Notes under the pieces: model-generated
The model's input: only the letters and a program-made list of their open reading frames with translations
What the model was told of the DNA's origin: nothing
Databases searched by the model: none
Shown: one piece after another, positions 1 to 12,558 of the stretch
Numbering within the stretch: the first letter of the stretch is position 1
Layout: the number at the start of each line of letters is the position of its first letter
Program-made: the position numbers and the translations under genes
Assembly: GCA_028277725.1 (NCBI GenBank)
Contig: JANQFX010000064.1
Location: forward strand, 1 to 44,834
DNA length: 44,834 bases
Direction: 5' to 3'
Source: Thiohalocapsa sp.
Lineage (GTDB): Bacteria; Pseudomonadota; Gammaproteobacteria; Chromatiales; Chromatiaceae

Positions 1-197
1 CGCCCAGCTTTGTTACAACTTCTTGGAATAGAGAGACTATTCCGCGTCGTTGTGCCTCGCTGGACGGCCCGCGGGACGCACCCTGACCACCGTCCAACCA
101 CTCCATCTAGGTTGAAGGGGCCTAGCGCAACGGAAGCAACCAGCCGTAGGCGCTGCTTGCGCAACCTGGGCGCGGCAGTACCAAGCCCGCGGAAGAC

Positions 198-1217
198 TCA
201 CGCCCTGGGCCAGAACCCTCGGATCGCCGCAATGCCCTGGGCGCCGTGATCGAAGCTGAGCGAGAGGTGGTCCGGCGACAGGCCGCCGAGGGCATAGACC
301 GGCAGCTCGGCCATGTCGGCCAAACGCGCGAAGGCGTCCCAGCCGAGTGGCTTGGCGTCCGGGTGGGTCGCTGTCTTCAGCACCGGCCCCACCAAGGCGT
401 AATCGAGGCCGAGCCGCGCGGCGAGCCCGAGCTCTTCCGCGTTGTGGCAGGAGGCGCCGACCAGCCCTGGAACATCGGGGCGTGCGGTCAGCCGCCGCAG
501 CCGCTCGGCGCGCAAATGGAGCCCATCCGCGACGAGCGCCCGCACCCGCTCCGGGGCGCGGTTGAGCAGCAGCCTTGCGCCAGCTGTACGGCAGATGGGC
601 AACGCGAGGCCGGCGAGGCGCCCATAGGCGGCGTCGTCCAGGTCGTGGGCGCGCAGTTGCACCAGACGCGCCCCCGCCCGCAAAGAGGCATCCAGGCGTC
701 GCAGGAAGGCCGATTCATCCCGAGGCTCCGGCCCCGTGATCAGGTAGCGATCGGGCAGCCTCAGCGCGGTGATAATGGGGCGATCCGCCGCCGGGAACTC
801 CGCGGGGTCCATGGCCTCGGGGGCGAGCCAGCGCAGCGGCTGGCCCTCGCGACCCTGGGGGATCCCCTCGTAGCCGGGCACCAGGAAGACATCCAGCAGC
901 ACGTGGCGGTCACCGTAGTCGTGGTGGACCCGAATCAGTGGACGGGCGTCGCGGACACGGACCCCGAGTTCCTCGTGCAACTCCCGTACAAGCGCGGAGT
1001 GCGCCGTCTCCTCGGGCTCCAGCTTACCGCCCGGAAACTCCCAGAGCCCACCCTGGTGTACACCGTCCGGGCGACGCGCCACCAGGATGCGGCCCTCCCC
1101 GTCGACCAGGGCACCGGCCGCGACCTGGATCCGGCGGCGGCCCGTGCGGTCGCCGCCGCGCGTCGCGCCCCCAACCGCGCCGGCTTCAGCTACGGTACTC
1201 GGCGTTGATACGGACAT
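198..1217 (-). CDS. Nudix hydrolase fused to a ThiE/TenI-like domain
   Basis: The protein has 339 residues and two domains. The N-terminal half is a MutT-type Nudix hydrolase with a perfect Nudix box (GGKLEPEE, seven residues, then RELHEELGV), which in this family removes oxidised nucleotides such as 8-oxo-dGTP. The C-terminal half, from about DRYLITGPEP, is a thiamine-phosphate-synthase/TenI-like TIM barrel (LVQLRAHDL, GASCHNAEEL, YALVGPVLKT, YALGGLSPDH). This architecture is an established gammaproteobacterial family; whether the barrel domain is catalytic is not known to me. The ATG at 1217 lies inside the 3' end of argJ, so the two genes overlap by 32 bases and are probably co-transcribed. 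The longer open frame upstream lies inside argJ and is not coding. Confidence 0.9.
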   Translation of the reverse strand: MSVSTPSTVAEAGAVGGATRGGDRTGRRRIQVAAGALVDGEGRILVARRPDGVHQGGLWEFPGGKLEPEETAHSALVRELHEELGVRVRDARPLIRVHHDYGDRHVLLDVFLVPGYEGIPQGREGQPLRWLAPEAMDPAEFPAADRPIITALRLPDRYLITGPEPRDESAFLRRLDASLRAGARLVQLRAHDLDDAAYGRLAGLALPICRTAGARLLLNRAPERVRALVADGLHLRAERLRRLTARPDVPGLVGASCHNAEELGLAARLGLDYALVGPVLKTATHPDAKPLGWDAFARLADMAELPVYALGGLSPDHLSLSFDHGAQGIAAIRGFWPRA

Positions 1218-2384
1218 AGTCGTAACTGAGGTCGCAGGTGAGTACGCGCACTGCGCCCTCGCCGCGGCCCAGCGACACCCGAATGCGGAAGGCATCGCGG
1301 CCCATGACGGCCTGTCCGGCGGACTCGGTGTAGTCGGGGTCGCGACCACCATCGCTGACGATGGGACAATCGTCCAGCCAGATGCGCACACGCCCGATGT
1401 CCAGCGCCTCGACGCCAGCGCGACCGACAGCGGCCAGGATGCGTCCCCAGTTCGGGTCCGAGGCAAAGAGCGCGGTCTTGACCAGCGGCGAATGGGCAAT
1501 GGTATCCGCCACCAGGCGCGCCTCGGCGTCGGTCTCCGCCTCGGTGACCTCGATGGTGACCAGCTTGGTCGCGCCTTCGCCATCGGCGACGATGGCCGAG
1601 GCCAGTTCCGCACAGACCTCGGCGATGGCCGCATAGAGCGCCGCGGCCGCCGCCGAGCCCGCCGACACCGCATCGCCAGGGAGCGAACCAGTGGCGCTGA
1701 GCAAGCAGGCGTCGTTGGTGGAGGTATCGCCGTCGACGCTGATGCTGTTGAAGCTCTCCGCAACGGCCCGGCGCAGCATATCGTCCAGCACGTCCGCCGG
1801 CACGGTGGCATCGGTGGCGACGAAGGCGAGCATGGTCGCCATATCCGGGCGGATCATGCCAGAGCCCTTCGCCATGCCGACGACAGTCGCCAGCCGCCCG
1901 CCGAGGTCCGCCTGCCTCATGGCGAGCTTGGGCCGGGTGTCGGTGGTCATGATGGCCCGAGCAGCCGCCTCCCAGCCGCATTCGGTCAAGTCCGCCACCA
2001 GCGCCGGTAGCGCCACGGCGATACGCTCCACCGGCAGATACTCACCGATCACCCCGGTGGAGAAGGGCAACACCTGCTCCGGGGCGCAGCCCGCGGCCTC
2101 GGCAAGGGACGCGCAGCAGACCTCGGCATCGGCCATCCCACGACGACCGGTGCCGGCGTTGGCATTACCGGCGTTGATGAGCAAATAAAGCGGCGGCGTG
2201 TGACCAAGATGCGCCCGGGCGGTGACGACCGGCGCCGCACAGAAGGCGTTGCGGGTGAAGACGGCGGCCGTCGTCGCGCCCTCGGGCAGCGCCAACAGCA
2301 CCAGGTCGTCGCGCTCCCGGTAGCGGATGGCGGCGTCCGTGCTGGCGAGCCGGACGCCGGCGACGCGCGGTTGCGACTCGGGCA

Positions 2385-2385
<1 letters not shown>
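1186..2385 (-). CDS. argJ: Bifunctional ornithine acetyltransferase / N-acetylglutamate synthase
   Basis: ArgJ transfers the acetyl group from N-acetylornithine to glutamate and, in bifunctional forms, also uses acetyl-CoA, in cytoplasmic arginine biosynthesis. At 399 residues it has the usual family length. Visible hallmarks are VFTRNAFCAAPV near the N-terminus, NAGNANAGTG, and the autoproteolysis site KGSGMIRPDMATMLAF, in which the Thr after MA becomes the N-terminal nucleophile of the beta chain. TSTNDACLL and the C-terminal DPNWGRILAAVGRAG also match the family. The chosen ATG (2385) overlaps the secA stop as TGATG, which supports it over an upstream ATG lying inside secA. argJ next to secA and the Nudix-ThiE gene is the known gammaproteobacterial order. 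Confidence 0.95.
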
Positions 2386-5270
<2,885 letters not shown>

Positions 5271-5400
5271 AGTTGCCCCGCGTCGGGATCGTGGAGGCTG
5301 AAGAAAGCCGGACAGGATACCGGAAGCCGCGACCGAACGCCGTGACGAACGAAGGATCGGATCTGCAGGAACGGCCAGCCAGGCGCCGCTCCCCCAGACG

Positions 5401-5440
5401 ACAAAACGCCGCGCGCGCCCTAGGTCAGGCGCGCGCGGCG
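5401..5440 (-). terminator. Rho-independent terminator after the M23 peptidase gene
   Basis: A perfect 13-bp inverted repeat (arms 5407-5419 and 5428-5440, all G/C) encloses an 8-base loop. Read on the minus strand, the stem is followed at once by TTTTGT. It lies 27 bases beyond the stop codon of the peptidase gene and before secA, so it should separate the two transcripts. Confidence 0.85.
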
Positions 5441-5466
5441 TGTCACGGTTCCCCGTGTTGCCGGAC

Positions 5467-6375
5467 TCAGAGGCGCGAGAGGCGCGACTTCCGACTCAGA
5501 TCGAGGTACTGGTTCGGGTTGACCGCCTTACCGTTCTTGCGCACCTCGAAGTGGATGTGCGGGCCGGTGGAGCGTCCGGTAGAACCGAGTTTGGCGATAA
5601 CCGCGCCCTTCTTGACCACGTCCCCTTCGCTCACGAGGTTGCGCGCGTTATGGGCGTAGCGCGTCTCCAGGCCATTGCCATGGCGCAGCTCGACGATGTT
5701 GCCGTAGCCGCCCTTGCGCCCGGAGAAAATCACAACGCCGTCGGCCATGGCAACGATGTCACTGCCATGGGCGGCGGCGATGTCGATGCCCGTGTGCATC
5801 GCGCGGCGGCCGGTGATGGGGTGAATGCGATAACCGAACTTGGACGTGACGACCCCGCCGCTGCGTAGTGGCCAGCCCTCCGGGGTGCTATGGCGCTTGA
5901 GGTCACGCTCCATGATCAGCGTCTCAAGCAGGCCGAGCTTGCGCTTGCGGTCGTCCAGTTCGGAAAGCACCTTGGCGAGGTCCTGCTCCAGATCCTTGAC
6001 GTTGTTCTTTCGCAACTCGACGCCGTCCGGGCCGCCAGCGGGAGCGGGGTTCACGAAGTCGAACTCCTGCTCGTCCAGGCCAGCCATTTCCACCAGGCGC
6101 TGACCCAGCGCGTTGATACGCATGATCTCCGCCTGCAACACACCGACCCGCGCCGCCACGGCGTCGATGTCAGCGGTGTCGCGCCGCTCCGGAATTACGG
6201 CTGCGACGCTGGGCGCCGTGCGCTCGGTCGCCGCGAGATCGACGTCCGTGACACGATACTTGCCGACCCAGAAACCAATACCACCGGCAACGAGCGCGGC
6301 GGACATAATGGCCAGGGCAAAAACGGATGCATGTCCAAGCTCGTCGCTGGGGCTGCCGATGGATGAGTGTCGCAT
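5467..6375 (-). CDS. M23-family metallopeptidase, membrane-anchored
   Basis: This is a predicted zinc endopeptidase or LytM-type protein of the periplasm that acts on, or regulates hydrolases of, peptidoglycan. The 302-residue product has a short cytoplasmic start, one membrane segment (about residues 16-36, [20 protein letters not shown]), a coiled-coil stretch (about 60-170) and a C-terminal M23/LytM domain. The metal ligands are present: [11 protein letters not shown] (H and D) and GPHIHFEVR (HxH). An M23 gene next to secA is also the Pseudomonas order. I start at the ATG at 6375 because it comes just before the membrane anchor; the open frame extends further upstream without family resemblance. 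It is divergent from the dciA-like gene and ends at a strong terminator. Confidence 0.9.
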   Translation of the reverse strand: MRHSSIGSPSDELGHASVFALAIMSAALVAGGIGFWVGKYRVTDVDLAATERTAPSVAAVIPERRDTADIDAVAARVGVLQAEIMRINALGQRLVEMAGLDEQEFDFVNPAPAGGPDGVELRKNNVKDLEQDLAKVLSELDDRKRKLGLLETLIMERDLKRHSTPEGWPLRSGGVVTSKFGYRIHPITGRRAMHTGIDIAAAHGSDIVAMADGVVIFSGRKGGYGNIVELRHGNGLETRYAHNARNLVSEGDVVKKGAVIAKLGSTGRSTGPHIHFEVRKNGKAVNPNQYLDLSRKSRLSRL

Positions 6376-6505
6376 TGTCAGTTCTGCTCTCGATTTTGTG
6401 GTTCTTTCTATCAGCGAGTTGCTCGCAGTGAGCACGCCTCGCCCCCAAGTACTTCCCGATAGCGCGGGCGCATCATGCGAATTGCGCCCCTCTTTCGAAC
6501 ACCTA

Positions 6506-7177
6506 ATGCCGGAACTCCCCATGCCGCCCGCAGTCGGACGAACAGATGAACCCCCGCCCCGGCCGAGCCCTGGATCGAAACCGCGGCAGATGCCTCAGCA
6601 CATCAGCGGCCATCTGCGGGCAAGCGCTGCAGTCGGCGCGCTCCTCCAGGACCTGCAGCGCCGCGAGGCCCTGTTGCGGCAGGTGCAGCGCGCGCTACCC
6701 GAGGCATTGGCCCGTCACTGTATCCATGCATCTCTAGACGAGGGCAACCTCAGCTTGGTCGTCGATTCCCCCGTCTGGGTCGATCGCTTGCGGTTTCTGG
6801 TACCGCAGCTGATCGCCAACTTGGACCCCCGGTTGGCGGCCGGTTTGGCGGAACGCTCGACCGATCCGATCCAAGGCTGGCGGGTTCGAGCTCGCCCTCT
6901 TCCGCGCCTCGATATCGATGAGGTCGAACCCCGCTGGTACCGAGGCAGCACCGGCCCGGAGGCGATCAGCGCCGTCGAATCAGCCGCCGCGGCCCTCGGT
7001 ACAACCCCATTGGCGGACAGCCTGCGCCGACTCGCCAAGACCTTGCAGGGCCAGGGTTGCGAGACGCCCCTTGCGACGTCGGCAGGCCCTAGCGCTGTGG
7101 GCATCCCCGATCGATTCAGCTCACCAGGACCGATTGCCCGAAGCGAATCGGCACTTGCTCGTGGTCGTCGAAGCTGA
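6506..7177 (+). CDS. dciA: DUF721 / DciA-like protein
   Basis: DciA (DUF721) is the ancestral bacterial factor for loading or operating the replicative helicase DnaB. The DUF721 core is visible from [18 protein letters not shown] through [28 protein letters not shown] and [18 protein letters not shown]-terminal extension of about 90 residues ([28 protein letters not shown]) follows. Pseudomonas carries a DUF721 gene at the same position, between the M23 peptidase and lpxC. Unlike its neighbours the gene is on the plus strand, and its last 62 bases overlap the 3' end of lpxC tail to tail. The start is uncertain: 6506 and 6521 are both in frame with weak ribosome sites. Confidence 0.72.
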   Translation: MPELPMPPAVGRTDEPPPRPSPGSKPRQMPQHISGHLRASAAVGALLQDLQRREALLRQVQRALPEALARHCIHASLDEGNLSLVVDSPVWVDRLRFLVPQLIANLDPRLAAGLAERSTDPIQGWRVRARPLPRLDIDEVEPRWYRGSTGPEAISAVESAAAALGTTPLADSLRRLAKTLQGQGCETPLATSAGPSAVGIPDRFSSPGPIARSESALARGRRS

Positions 7178-8027
7178 CCTCTTCCCAGGCGTCCTGCTCA
7201 ACGAGCAGCTGGCGCAGCAGCCGGTTGTTCAGCGCATGTCCGGACTTGTGCCCGGTAAATGCACCGATCAGCGGACGCCCGAGGAGGTACAGATCGCCGA
7301 TCGCGTCGAGGATCTTGTGCTTGACGAACTCATCCTCGTAGCGGAGGCCGTCGTCGTTGAGCACCCGGTAGTCGTCGACCACGACCGCGTTGTCGAGGCT
7401 ACCGCCGAGGGCTAGGTTCTGCTCGCGCAGGGCCTCGATGTCGCGCAGGAAGCCGAAGGTCCGGGCGCGACTGACCTCCTTGAGGTAGGACGTACCGGAG
7501 AAGTCGACGCTGGCGGCTTGGGCCCGCGACGTGAAGGCGGGGTGCTCGAAATCGATGGAGAAGCTGACGCGGAAGCCGTCGAATGGGTCGAAGCGAGCCA
7601 CTTTGTCATCTTCTTGGACGACGATGGGGCGCTTGATCCGGATGTAGCGCTTCGGCCGATTCTGCTCTTCGATGCCCGCGGACTGGATCAGGAAGACGAA
7701 CGGACCCGCACTCCCATCCATGATCGGGACCTCGGAAGCGCTCACGTCGACGTAGGCGTTGTCGATGCCCAGGCCGGCGAAGGCCGAAAGCAAGTGTTCG
7801 ACGGTCGATACTCGAGCGCCGTTGGCCTCGAGCGTCGTGGAGAGACGGGTGTCGCCCACCAGTTCGGGGCAGGCACGGATGTCGACCGGTGGGTCGAGAT
7901 CGACTCGCCGGAAGACGATACCGGTGTCGGCTGCCGCAGGGCGCAGGGTCAGGTAGACCTTTTCGCCCGTGTGCAGGCCGACGCCGGTGGCGCGAATGAC
8001 GTTCTTCAGCGTACGTTGCCGGGACAC
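7116..8027 (-). CDS. lpxC: UDP-3-O-acyl-N-acetylglucosamine deacetylase
   Basis: LpxC is the zinc-dependent, committed step of lipid A synthesis, which proves an outer membrane with LPS. The product is 303 residues long (E. coli 305). Family motifs include [18 protein letters not shown], the zinc-ligand regions [12 protein letters not shown] and [15 protein letters not shown] (H and D), and the catalytic [10 protein letters not shown]. The start is a GTG at 8027 with a strong AAGGAG seven bases upstream (8035-8040); an ATG start further up would add an unrelated leader. It is the last gene of the dcw cluster, 226 bases beyond ftsZ, with a likely promoter of its own in that gap. Confidence 0.95.
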   Translation of the reverse strand: MSRQRTLKNVIRATGVGLHTGEKVYLTLRPAAADTGIVFRRVDLDPPVDIRACPELVGDTRLSTTLEANGARVSTVEHLLSAFAGLGIDNAYVDVSASEVPIMDGSAGPFVFLIQSAGIEEQNRPKRYIRIKRPIVVQEDDKVARFDPFDGFRVSFSIDFEHPAFTSRAQAASVDFSGTSYLKEVSRARTFGFLRDIEALREQNLALGGSLDNAVVVDDYRVLNDDGLRYEDEFVKHKILDAIGDLYLLGRPLIGAFTGHKSGHALNNRLLRQLLVEQDAWEEVSFDDHEQVPIRFGQSVLVS

Positions 8028-8155
8028 AATCGCTCTCCTTAACGGATGGGCGCCGCCCCGGTCCTTCCAGGCGGCTGCCGCGCGTTTGACGCAGATAATG
8101 TGGAGTCGGGAAAAGCGACGCCTTGGTGGCAACCCTCAACCCATGCTTGACGCAT

Positions 8156-8184
8156 AGGTTAGGGTTTTCCCGGACTATTATCAA
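8156..8184 (-). promoter_or_regulatory. Candidate sigma-70 promoter for lpxC
   Basis: On the minus strand TTGATA (8179-8184) and TAACCT (8156-8161) are separated by exactly 17 bases, within the ftsZ-lpxC gap and about 125 bases before the lpxC start. A separate lpxC promoter at this place is known in other gammaproteobacteria. The -10 box is only a moderate match. Confidence 0.4.
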
Positions 8185-8253
8185 GCACCAAATCCCATTT
8201 TTCGAGAAGCGACTGTTTTTTCTCCCGTTATTGCACCTAGGGAATGACCTAGA

Positions 8254-9417
8254 TCAATCGGCCTGGCGACGCAGGAAGGCCGGGATGTCTAGGTAGTCCA
8301 GCTCGGAACCGGCCTGCTCGCCGCCGCCACCGGCCGCAACACGCTTGTTGCGGATGTACGCGGGCTGGTCCATGTCGCGATAGTCTGGAGACATGCCCTC
8401 GCCGTTGTTGCTGTTCACCAGGCGCATTTTCGGCTCGTCGCTGCCGGCACGGAGGCTGGCGCGGGAACCGAGACCGGTGGCGACGACGGTCACGCGCAGC
8501 TCGTCCTCGAGTTCGGGATCGATGACGGTACCGACGACGACGGTCGCCTCGTCGTCCGCGAAGTCGCGCACGGTGTTGCCGACCTCGTCGAACTCACCGA
8601 TGGACAGGCTCAGGCCCGCGGTGATGTTCACCAGGATACCGCGAGCGCCGGCCAGGTCGATGTCCTCGAGCAGCGGACTGTTGATGGCGGCCTCGGCGGC
8701 CTCGCGGGCGCGGTTCTCACCGCTGGCCGCACCGGTACCCATCATGGACACGCCCATCTCCGACATGACGGTTTTGACGTCGGCGAAGTCGACGTTGATC
8801 AGACCGGGGCGGGTGATCAGTTCGGCGATGCCCTGGGTCGCGTTCAGCAGCACGTCGTTGGCGGCGCTGAAGGCGCTCAGCAGGGTCATCTCCTTGCCGA
8901 GCACCTGGAGCAGCTTTTCGTTCGGGATGGTGATCAGGGAGTCGACGTGCTTGGCCAGCTCGTCGATACCGGTGCTGGCGGTCTTGCCGCGCTTGCCGCC
9001 CTCGAACGGGAAGGGCTTGGTGACGACGGCCACGGTGAGGATGCCGAGTTCCCGCGCCACTTCGGCCACCACGGGGGCCGCACCGGTGCCGGTGCCACCG
9101 CCCATGCCGGCGGTGATGAACACCATATCGGCACCCTCGAGGGCGTCCTTGATGCGGTCACGATCCTCTTCGGCGGCCTTGCGACCGATATCCGGGTCGG
9201 CACCAGCGCCCAGCCCCTTGGTGATGCCGGCGCCGAGCTGCAGGATGGTCTTGACGGTGGCGTTGTCCAGGGCCTGGGCGTCGGTGTTGGCGCAGATGAA
9301 ATCCACGCCCTCGATGTTGGCCGCGGCCATGTGGTTGACCGCGTTGCCACCGCCACCGCCGACGCCGATGACTTTGATGACTGCGGTCTGGGTTTGGGTG
9401 TCCATGAGCTCAAACAT
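8254..9417 (-). CDS. ftsZ: Cell division GTPase FtsZ
   Basis: FtsZ is the tubulin-like GTPase that polymerises into the division ring. The product is 387 residues. It shows [15 protein letters not shown] near the N-terminus, the tubulin signature [11 protein letters not shown], the [11 protein letters not shown] segment including the T7-loop region, a short variable linker, and the conserved C-terminal tail [15 protein letters not shown] that binds FtsA and ZipA. The ATG lies just after an AGAGG sequence. It follows ftsA by 143 bases and precedes lpxC by 226, the usual gammaproteobacterial order. Confidence 0.98.
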   Translation of the reverse strand: MFELMDTQTQTAVIKVIGVGGGGGNAVNHMAAANIEGVDFICANTDAQALDNATVKTILQLGAGITKGLGAGADPDIGRKAAEEDRDRIKDALEGADMVFITAGMGGGTGTGAAPVVAEVARELGILTVAVVTKPFPFEGGKRGKTASTGIDELAKHVDSLITIPNEKLLQVLGKEMTLLSAFSAANDVLLNATQGIAELITRPGLINVDFADVKTVMSEMGVSMMGTGAASGENRAREAAEAAINSPLLEDIDLAGARGILVNITAGLSLSIGEFDEVGNTVRDFADDEATVVVGTVIDPELEDELRVTVVATGLGSRASLRAGSDEPKMRLVNSNNGEGMSPDYRDMDQPAYIRNKRVAAGGGGEQAGSELDYLDIPAFLRRQAD

Positions 9418-9560
9418 GATGCGTTGCCTCTTGTGTCGATGCTTACTGCTGATTGCGTGGTCTATCGTCCCCTCGGGCCGCGGGGTCAGTCCGCCCGACT
9501 ACTACGCTGGTGGGCACGACACCGCCGCGCCCTTCTCGCTCCTCGGAATCACGGGTGCCA

Positions 9561-10775
9561 TCAGCCCCCGAACCATTGGCGCAGCCGCCCCCAGAGCCCC
9601 TGCGCCTCGATGTACTCGGAGGTGCCGGCGAAGCGGTGCTGCCGCGCATAGATGAGCAGGCCGATACCGGTGGCATGAACCGGGTCGGCGACATCCTCGA
9701 GCCCCGTGACGTACTGCGGGACGCCGAGCCGCACGGGCATGTGGAAGACCTGCTCGGCCAGTTCCACGAGCCCGTCCATTTGCGTGCTGCCGCCGGTGAG
9801 CACGACGCCCCCGGCCACCAAATCCTCGAAACCGCTGCGGCGAAGCTCGCCCTGCAGCAGATTCAGGAGCTCCTCGTAGCGGGGCTCCACCACCTCGGCC
9901 AAGGTCTGGCGCGACAGCTGTCGGGCCGGGCGCTCACCGATGCTCGGCACCTCGATATCCTCGTTGACACCCTTGGCCGACAGGGCACAGGCATGGCGGA
10001 TCTTGATGTCCTCCGCATGCTGCATGGGCGTGCGCAGGGCGACGGCAATGTCGTTGGTCACCTGATCGCCGGCGATGGGGATACAGGCGGTGTGCCGAAT
10101 GGCGCCGTCGGTGAACACGGCCAGGTCCGTGGTGCCGCCGCCGATATCCACCAGGCAGACGCCGAGTTCCTTCTCGTCTTCGCCGAGCACCGCGTAGCTG
10201 GAACTGAGCTGGCCGAGCACCAGGTCATCGACTTCCAAGCCACAGCGGCGGATGCACTTGACGATGTTCTGTGCGGCGCTGACGGCGCCGGTGACCATGT
10301 GCACGCGGGCCTCGAGGCGCACACCGGACATGCCGATGGGCTCCCGGATGCCGTCCTGGTCATCAATGATGAATTCCTGCGGCAGGATATGCAGGATCTT
10401 CTGATCCGCCGGGATGGCGACGGCGCGGGCCGCGTCGATGACCCGGTCCACATCCGCCTGGACCACCTCGTGGTCCTTGATGGCGGTGATGCCGTGGCTG
10501 TTCAGGCTGCGCACGTGGCTGCCGGCGATGCCGGCGTGCACCGAATGGATCTCGCAGCCGGCCATCAGCTCGGCCTCTTCCACCGCCCGCTGGATGGACT
10601 GCACCGTCGACTCGATATCCACCACCACACCCTTCTTCAGGCCGTGCGAGGGGTGCGTGCCGATGCCGATGATCTCGATGGTGTCGTCCGCCTTGAGCTC
10701 ACCGACCAAGGCGGCGACCTTCGAGGTGCCGATGTCGAGCCCTACCAAGAGGTTCTTTTCACTACGTCTGGCCAT
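9561..10775 (-). CDS. ftsA: Cell division protein FtsA
   Basis: FtsA is the actin-like ATPase that tethers FtsZ to the inner membrane and recruits late division proteins. The 404-residue product begins MARRSEKNLLVGLDIGTSKV, with the first phosphate loop. It contains the 1C domain region (HSVHAGIAGSHV), the second phosphate motif CLVDIGGGTTDLAVF and the adenosine motif GGVVLTGGSTQMDGL. It ends in an amphipathic membrane-targeting helix (LWGRLRQWFGG). It sits 14 bases after ftsQ and before ftsZ, as in most gammaproteobacteria. Confidence 0.97.
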   Translation of the reverse strand: MARRSEKNLLVGLDIGTSKVAALVGELKADDTIEIIGIGTHPSHGLKKGVVVDIESTVQSIQRAVEEAELMAGCEIHSVHAGIAGSHVRSLNSHGITAIKDHEVVQADVDRVIDAARAVAIPADQKILHILPQEFIIDDQDGIREPIGMSGVRLEARVHMVTGAVSAAQNIVKCIRRCGLEVDDLVLGQLSSSYAVLGEDEKELGVCLVDIGGGTTDLAVFTDGAIRHTACIPIAGDQVTNDIAVALRTPMQHAEDIKIRHACALSAKGVNEDIEVPSIGERPARQLSRQTLAEVVEPRYEELLNLLQGELRRSGFEDLVAGGVVLTGGSTQMDGLVELAEQVFHMPVRLGVPQYVTGLEDVADPVHATGIGLLIYARQHRFAGTSEYIEAQGLWGRLRQWFGG

Positions 10776-10789
10776 GCCAGTCAGCTCCG

Positions 10790-11620
10790 TTATCGAGAAG
10801 TGTTTGCGGCCACGCGCTCCGCGCTGGTGGCCGTGCGGGGCACCCAGCGCACGGCGAAACCGTTGCTATAGCGAAGGTCGATGCGGGTGGGGGCGCCGAT
10901 GGCCTCCACCTGCGGATAAGCGGCGAGCAGGCGCCTGAACCGGGTCTCGATCTCATCGGTGCCCAGGTACAGCTCGGTGCCACCGAGTATGGTCAGCGTC
11001 CAGTCGCCGCGGGCGTTGCGTACCACCGATTCGATGATCAGCCCGAGCTCGGCCAGCTGCGGGTGCCAGCGGAGGTAACGCCGCACCACCTCCGGGGCCA
11101 TGTCCTCGGCACCGTCCAGGCGCACCAATCCGACGGGCAGCCGCCCGTCGCGGGGGCGGAAGACGACCCCGTCCTCGGTCACCAGCCCGGTGTCCCCCCA
11201 CCGCGCAATGGCCTCGTGCTCGATCACGACGAACTCGAGCCGATCGGGCCAGACCCGTTGCACACTGGCCGAGCTGATCCAAGGCAGGTCCTCGACCTGG
11301 GCCTTCAGTGCCCCCAGATCCTGCGTCAGGATTCCGCCGTCGATGTGCTCGGCGATGGTCCGTTGCAGCGACTCGCGGGAGATGCCCTGCGTTTCGCCAT
11401 CGACCATCACCTGCCGGATCGGCAGCAGGCGCGGCTCCCATTCCAGCGCGACGAAGCCGGCGCCGATCAGGATGCCGATGAGGATGACCGCGGTCAGCAG
11501 TCGCCCCACCAGGGCGACACTGCTGGGGCTTGAGAGGGTCTCGGCGCCAGAGGAGCCTTGCGCCCCCGGGGAGCCGCCCCCGTCCGGGAACCGCGACTCA
11601 GACATCCTCGTCCCGCTCAT
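10790..11620 (-). CDS. ftsQ: Cell division protein FtsQ
   Basis: FtsQ is a bitopic inner-membrane divisome protein that connects early and late division proteins through FtsB and FtsL. The 276-residue product has a Ser/Gly/Pro-rich cytoplasmic tail, one membrane segment (about residues 35-58, VGRLLTAVILIGILIGAGF), then a POTRA domain (LLPIRQVMVDGETQGISRE ... WISSASVQRVWPDRLEFVV) and the FtsQ beta domain. The ATG at 11620 overlaps the ddl stop as ATGA. A second in-frame ATG 18 bases downstream is a possible alternative. Confidence 0.93.
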   Translation of the reverse strand: MSGTRMSESRFPDGGGSPGAQGSSGAETLSSPSSVALVGRLLTAVILIGILIGAGFVALEWEPRLLPIRQVMVDGETQGISRESLQRTIAEHIDGGILTQDLGALKAQVEDLPWISSASVQRVWPDRLEFVVIEHEAIARWGDTGLVTEDGVVFRPRDGRLPVGLVRLDGAEDMAPEVVRRYLRWHPQLAELGLIIESVVRNARGDWTLTILGGTELYLGTDEIETRFRRLLAAYPQVEAIGAPTRIDLRYSNGFAVRWVPRTATSAERVAANTSR

Positions 11621-12558
11621 GACCGCTGCTCCTCCTCCGCGGCGTCGCTGGTGGCGAGGACGCGCAGGCACAGCTCGTCGAAGTCGATTCCGGCCGCCTT
11701 CGCCGCCATCGGCACCAGGCTGTGGTCGGTCATGCCGGGCACGGTGTTGACCTCCAGCAGCTTCGGCTCTCCGGCCTCGTCCAGCATGAAGTCCACCCGG
11801 CCCCAGCCCGAGGCCCCGACGGCGGCGAAGGACCGCTCGCAGAGCGCCTGCAGCTCGCGCTCGCGCTCCGCCGTCAGGCCGCAGGGGCAGTGGTAGCTGG
11901 TGGTGTCGGCGAAGTACTTGGCCTCGTAGTCGTAGAAGCTATTCGGCGTTTCCAGTCGGATCATCGGCAGCGCCCTGCCCTCCAAGATCGCGCAGGTGAA
12001 CTCGTCACCGGGCAGCCAGCGTTCGGCGAGCACGGTCGGATCGTACTCGGCGGCGGTGCGCCAGGCCTCGGCCAGGGCGGCGGCATGGTCCACCTTGGCC
12101 ATACCGAGGCTCGATCCTTCCTGGGACGGCTTGATCATCAACGGGAAACCGAGCTCAGCGGCCTTTGGCAGATCGCCCTCGTCGTGCAGCAGCGCGAAGT
12201 CGGCGGTGGGGATACCGGCACCCGCCCAGAGCAACTTGGTGCGGTACTTGTCCATGCCGATGGCGGAGCCGAGCACACCGGAGCCGGTGTAGGGCAAACC
12301 GATGCGCTCCAGTGCCCCCTGTATCTGCCCGTCTTCGCCGCCCCGGCCGTGCAGGATGATGAAGGCGCGATCGAAGCCACCGGTTCGCAGCACCTCGATC
12401 ACGTCCGGGCCGGGGTCGATGTCATGTACGTCCACACCCGCACGTCTCAGCGCCGCGCCGACGGCCGCGCCGCTCTTGAGCGAAATCTCGCGCTCCGCCG
12501 CATCACCGCCGAGCAGCAGCGCCACCTTGCCGAACCGACCTGGATCGAGCCTCGTCAT
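11617..12558 (-). CDS. ddl: D-alanine--D-alanine ligase
   Basis: Ddl joins two D-alanines with ATP to give the dipeptide that MurF would add to the peptidoglycan precursor. The 313-residue ATP-grasp protein shows VALLLGGDAAEREISLKSG, the HGRGGEDGQIQGALE signature, the ATP-binding MIKPSQEGSSLGMAKV and the metal-binding end LLEVNTVPGMTDHSLVP. The ATG at 12558 overlaps the murB stop as ATGA. A longer open frame runs upstream, but that part lies inside murB. The presence of ddl makes the absence of murF in this cluster more striking. Confidence 0.96.
   Translation of the reverse strand: MTRLDPGRFGKVALLLGGDAAEREISLKSGAAVGAALRRAGVDVHDIDPGPDVIEVLRTGGFDRAFIILHGRGGEDGQIQGALERIGLPYTGSGVLGSAIGMDKYRTKLLWAGAGIPTADFALLHDEGDLPKAAELGFPLMIKPSQEGSSLGMAKVDHAAALAEAWRTAAEYDPTVLAERWLPGDEFTCAILEGRALPMIRLETPNSFYDYEAKYFADTTSYHCPCGLTAERERELQALCERSFAAVGASGWGRVDFMLDEAGEPKLLEVNTVPGMTDHSLVPMAAKAAGIDFDELCLRVLATSDAAEEEQRS

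Noticed and set aside
8393..9655. 420-codon open frame on the plus strand opposite ftsZ
   Set aside because: Ser/Pro/Thr-rich shadow of ftsZ, which is beyond doubt on the other strand.
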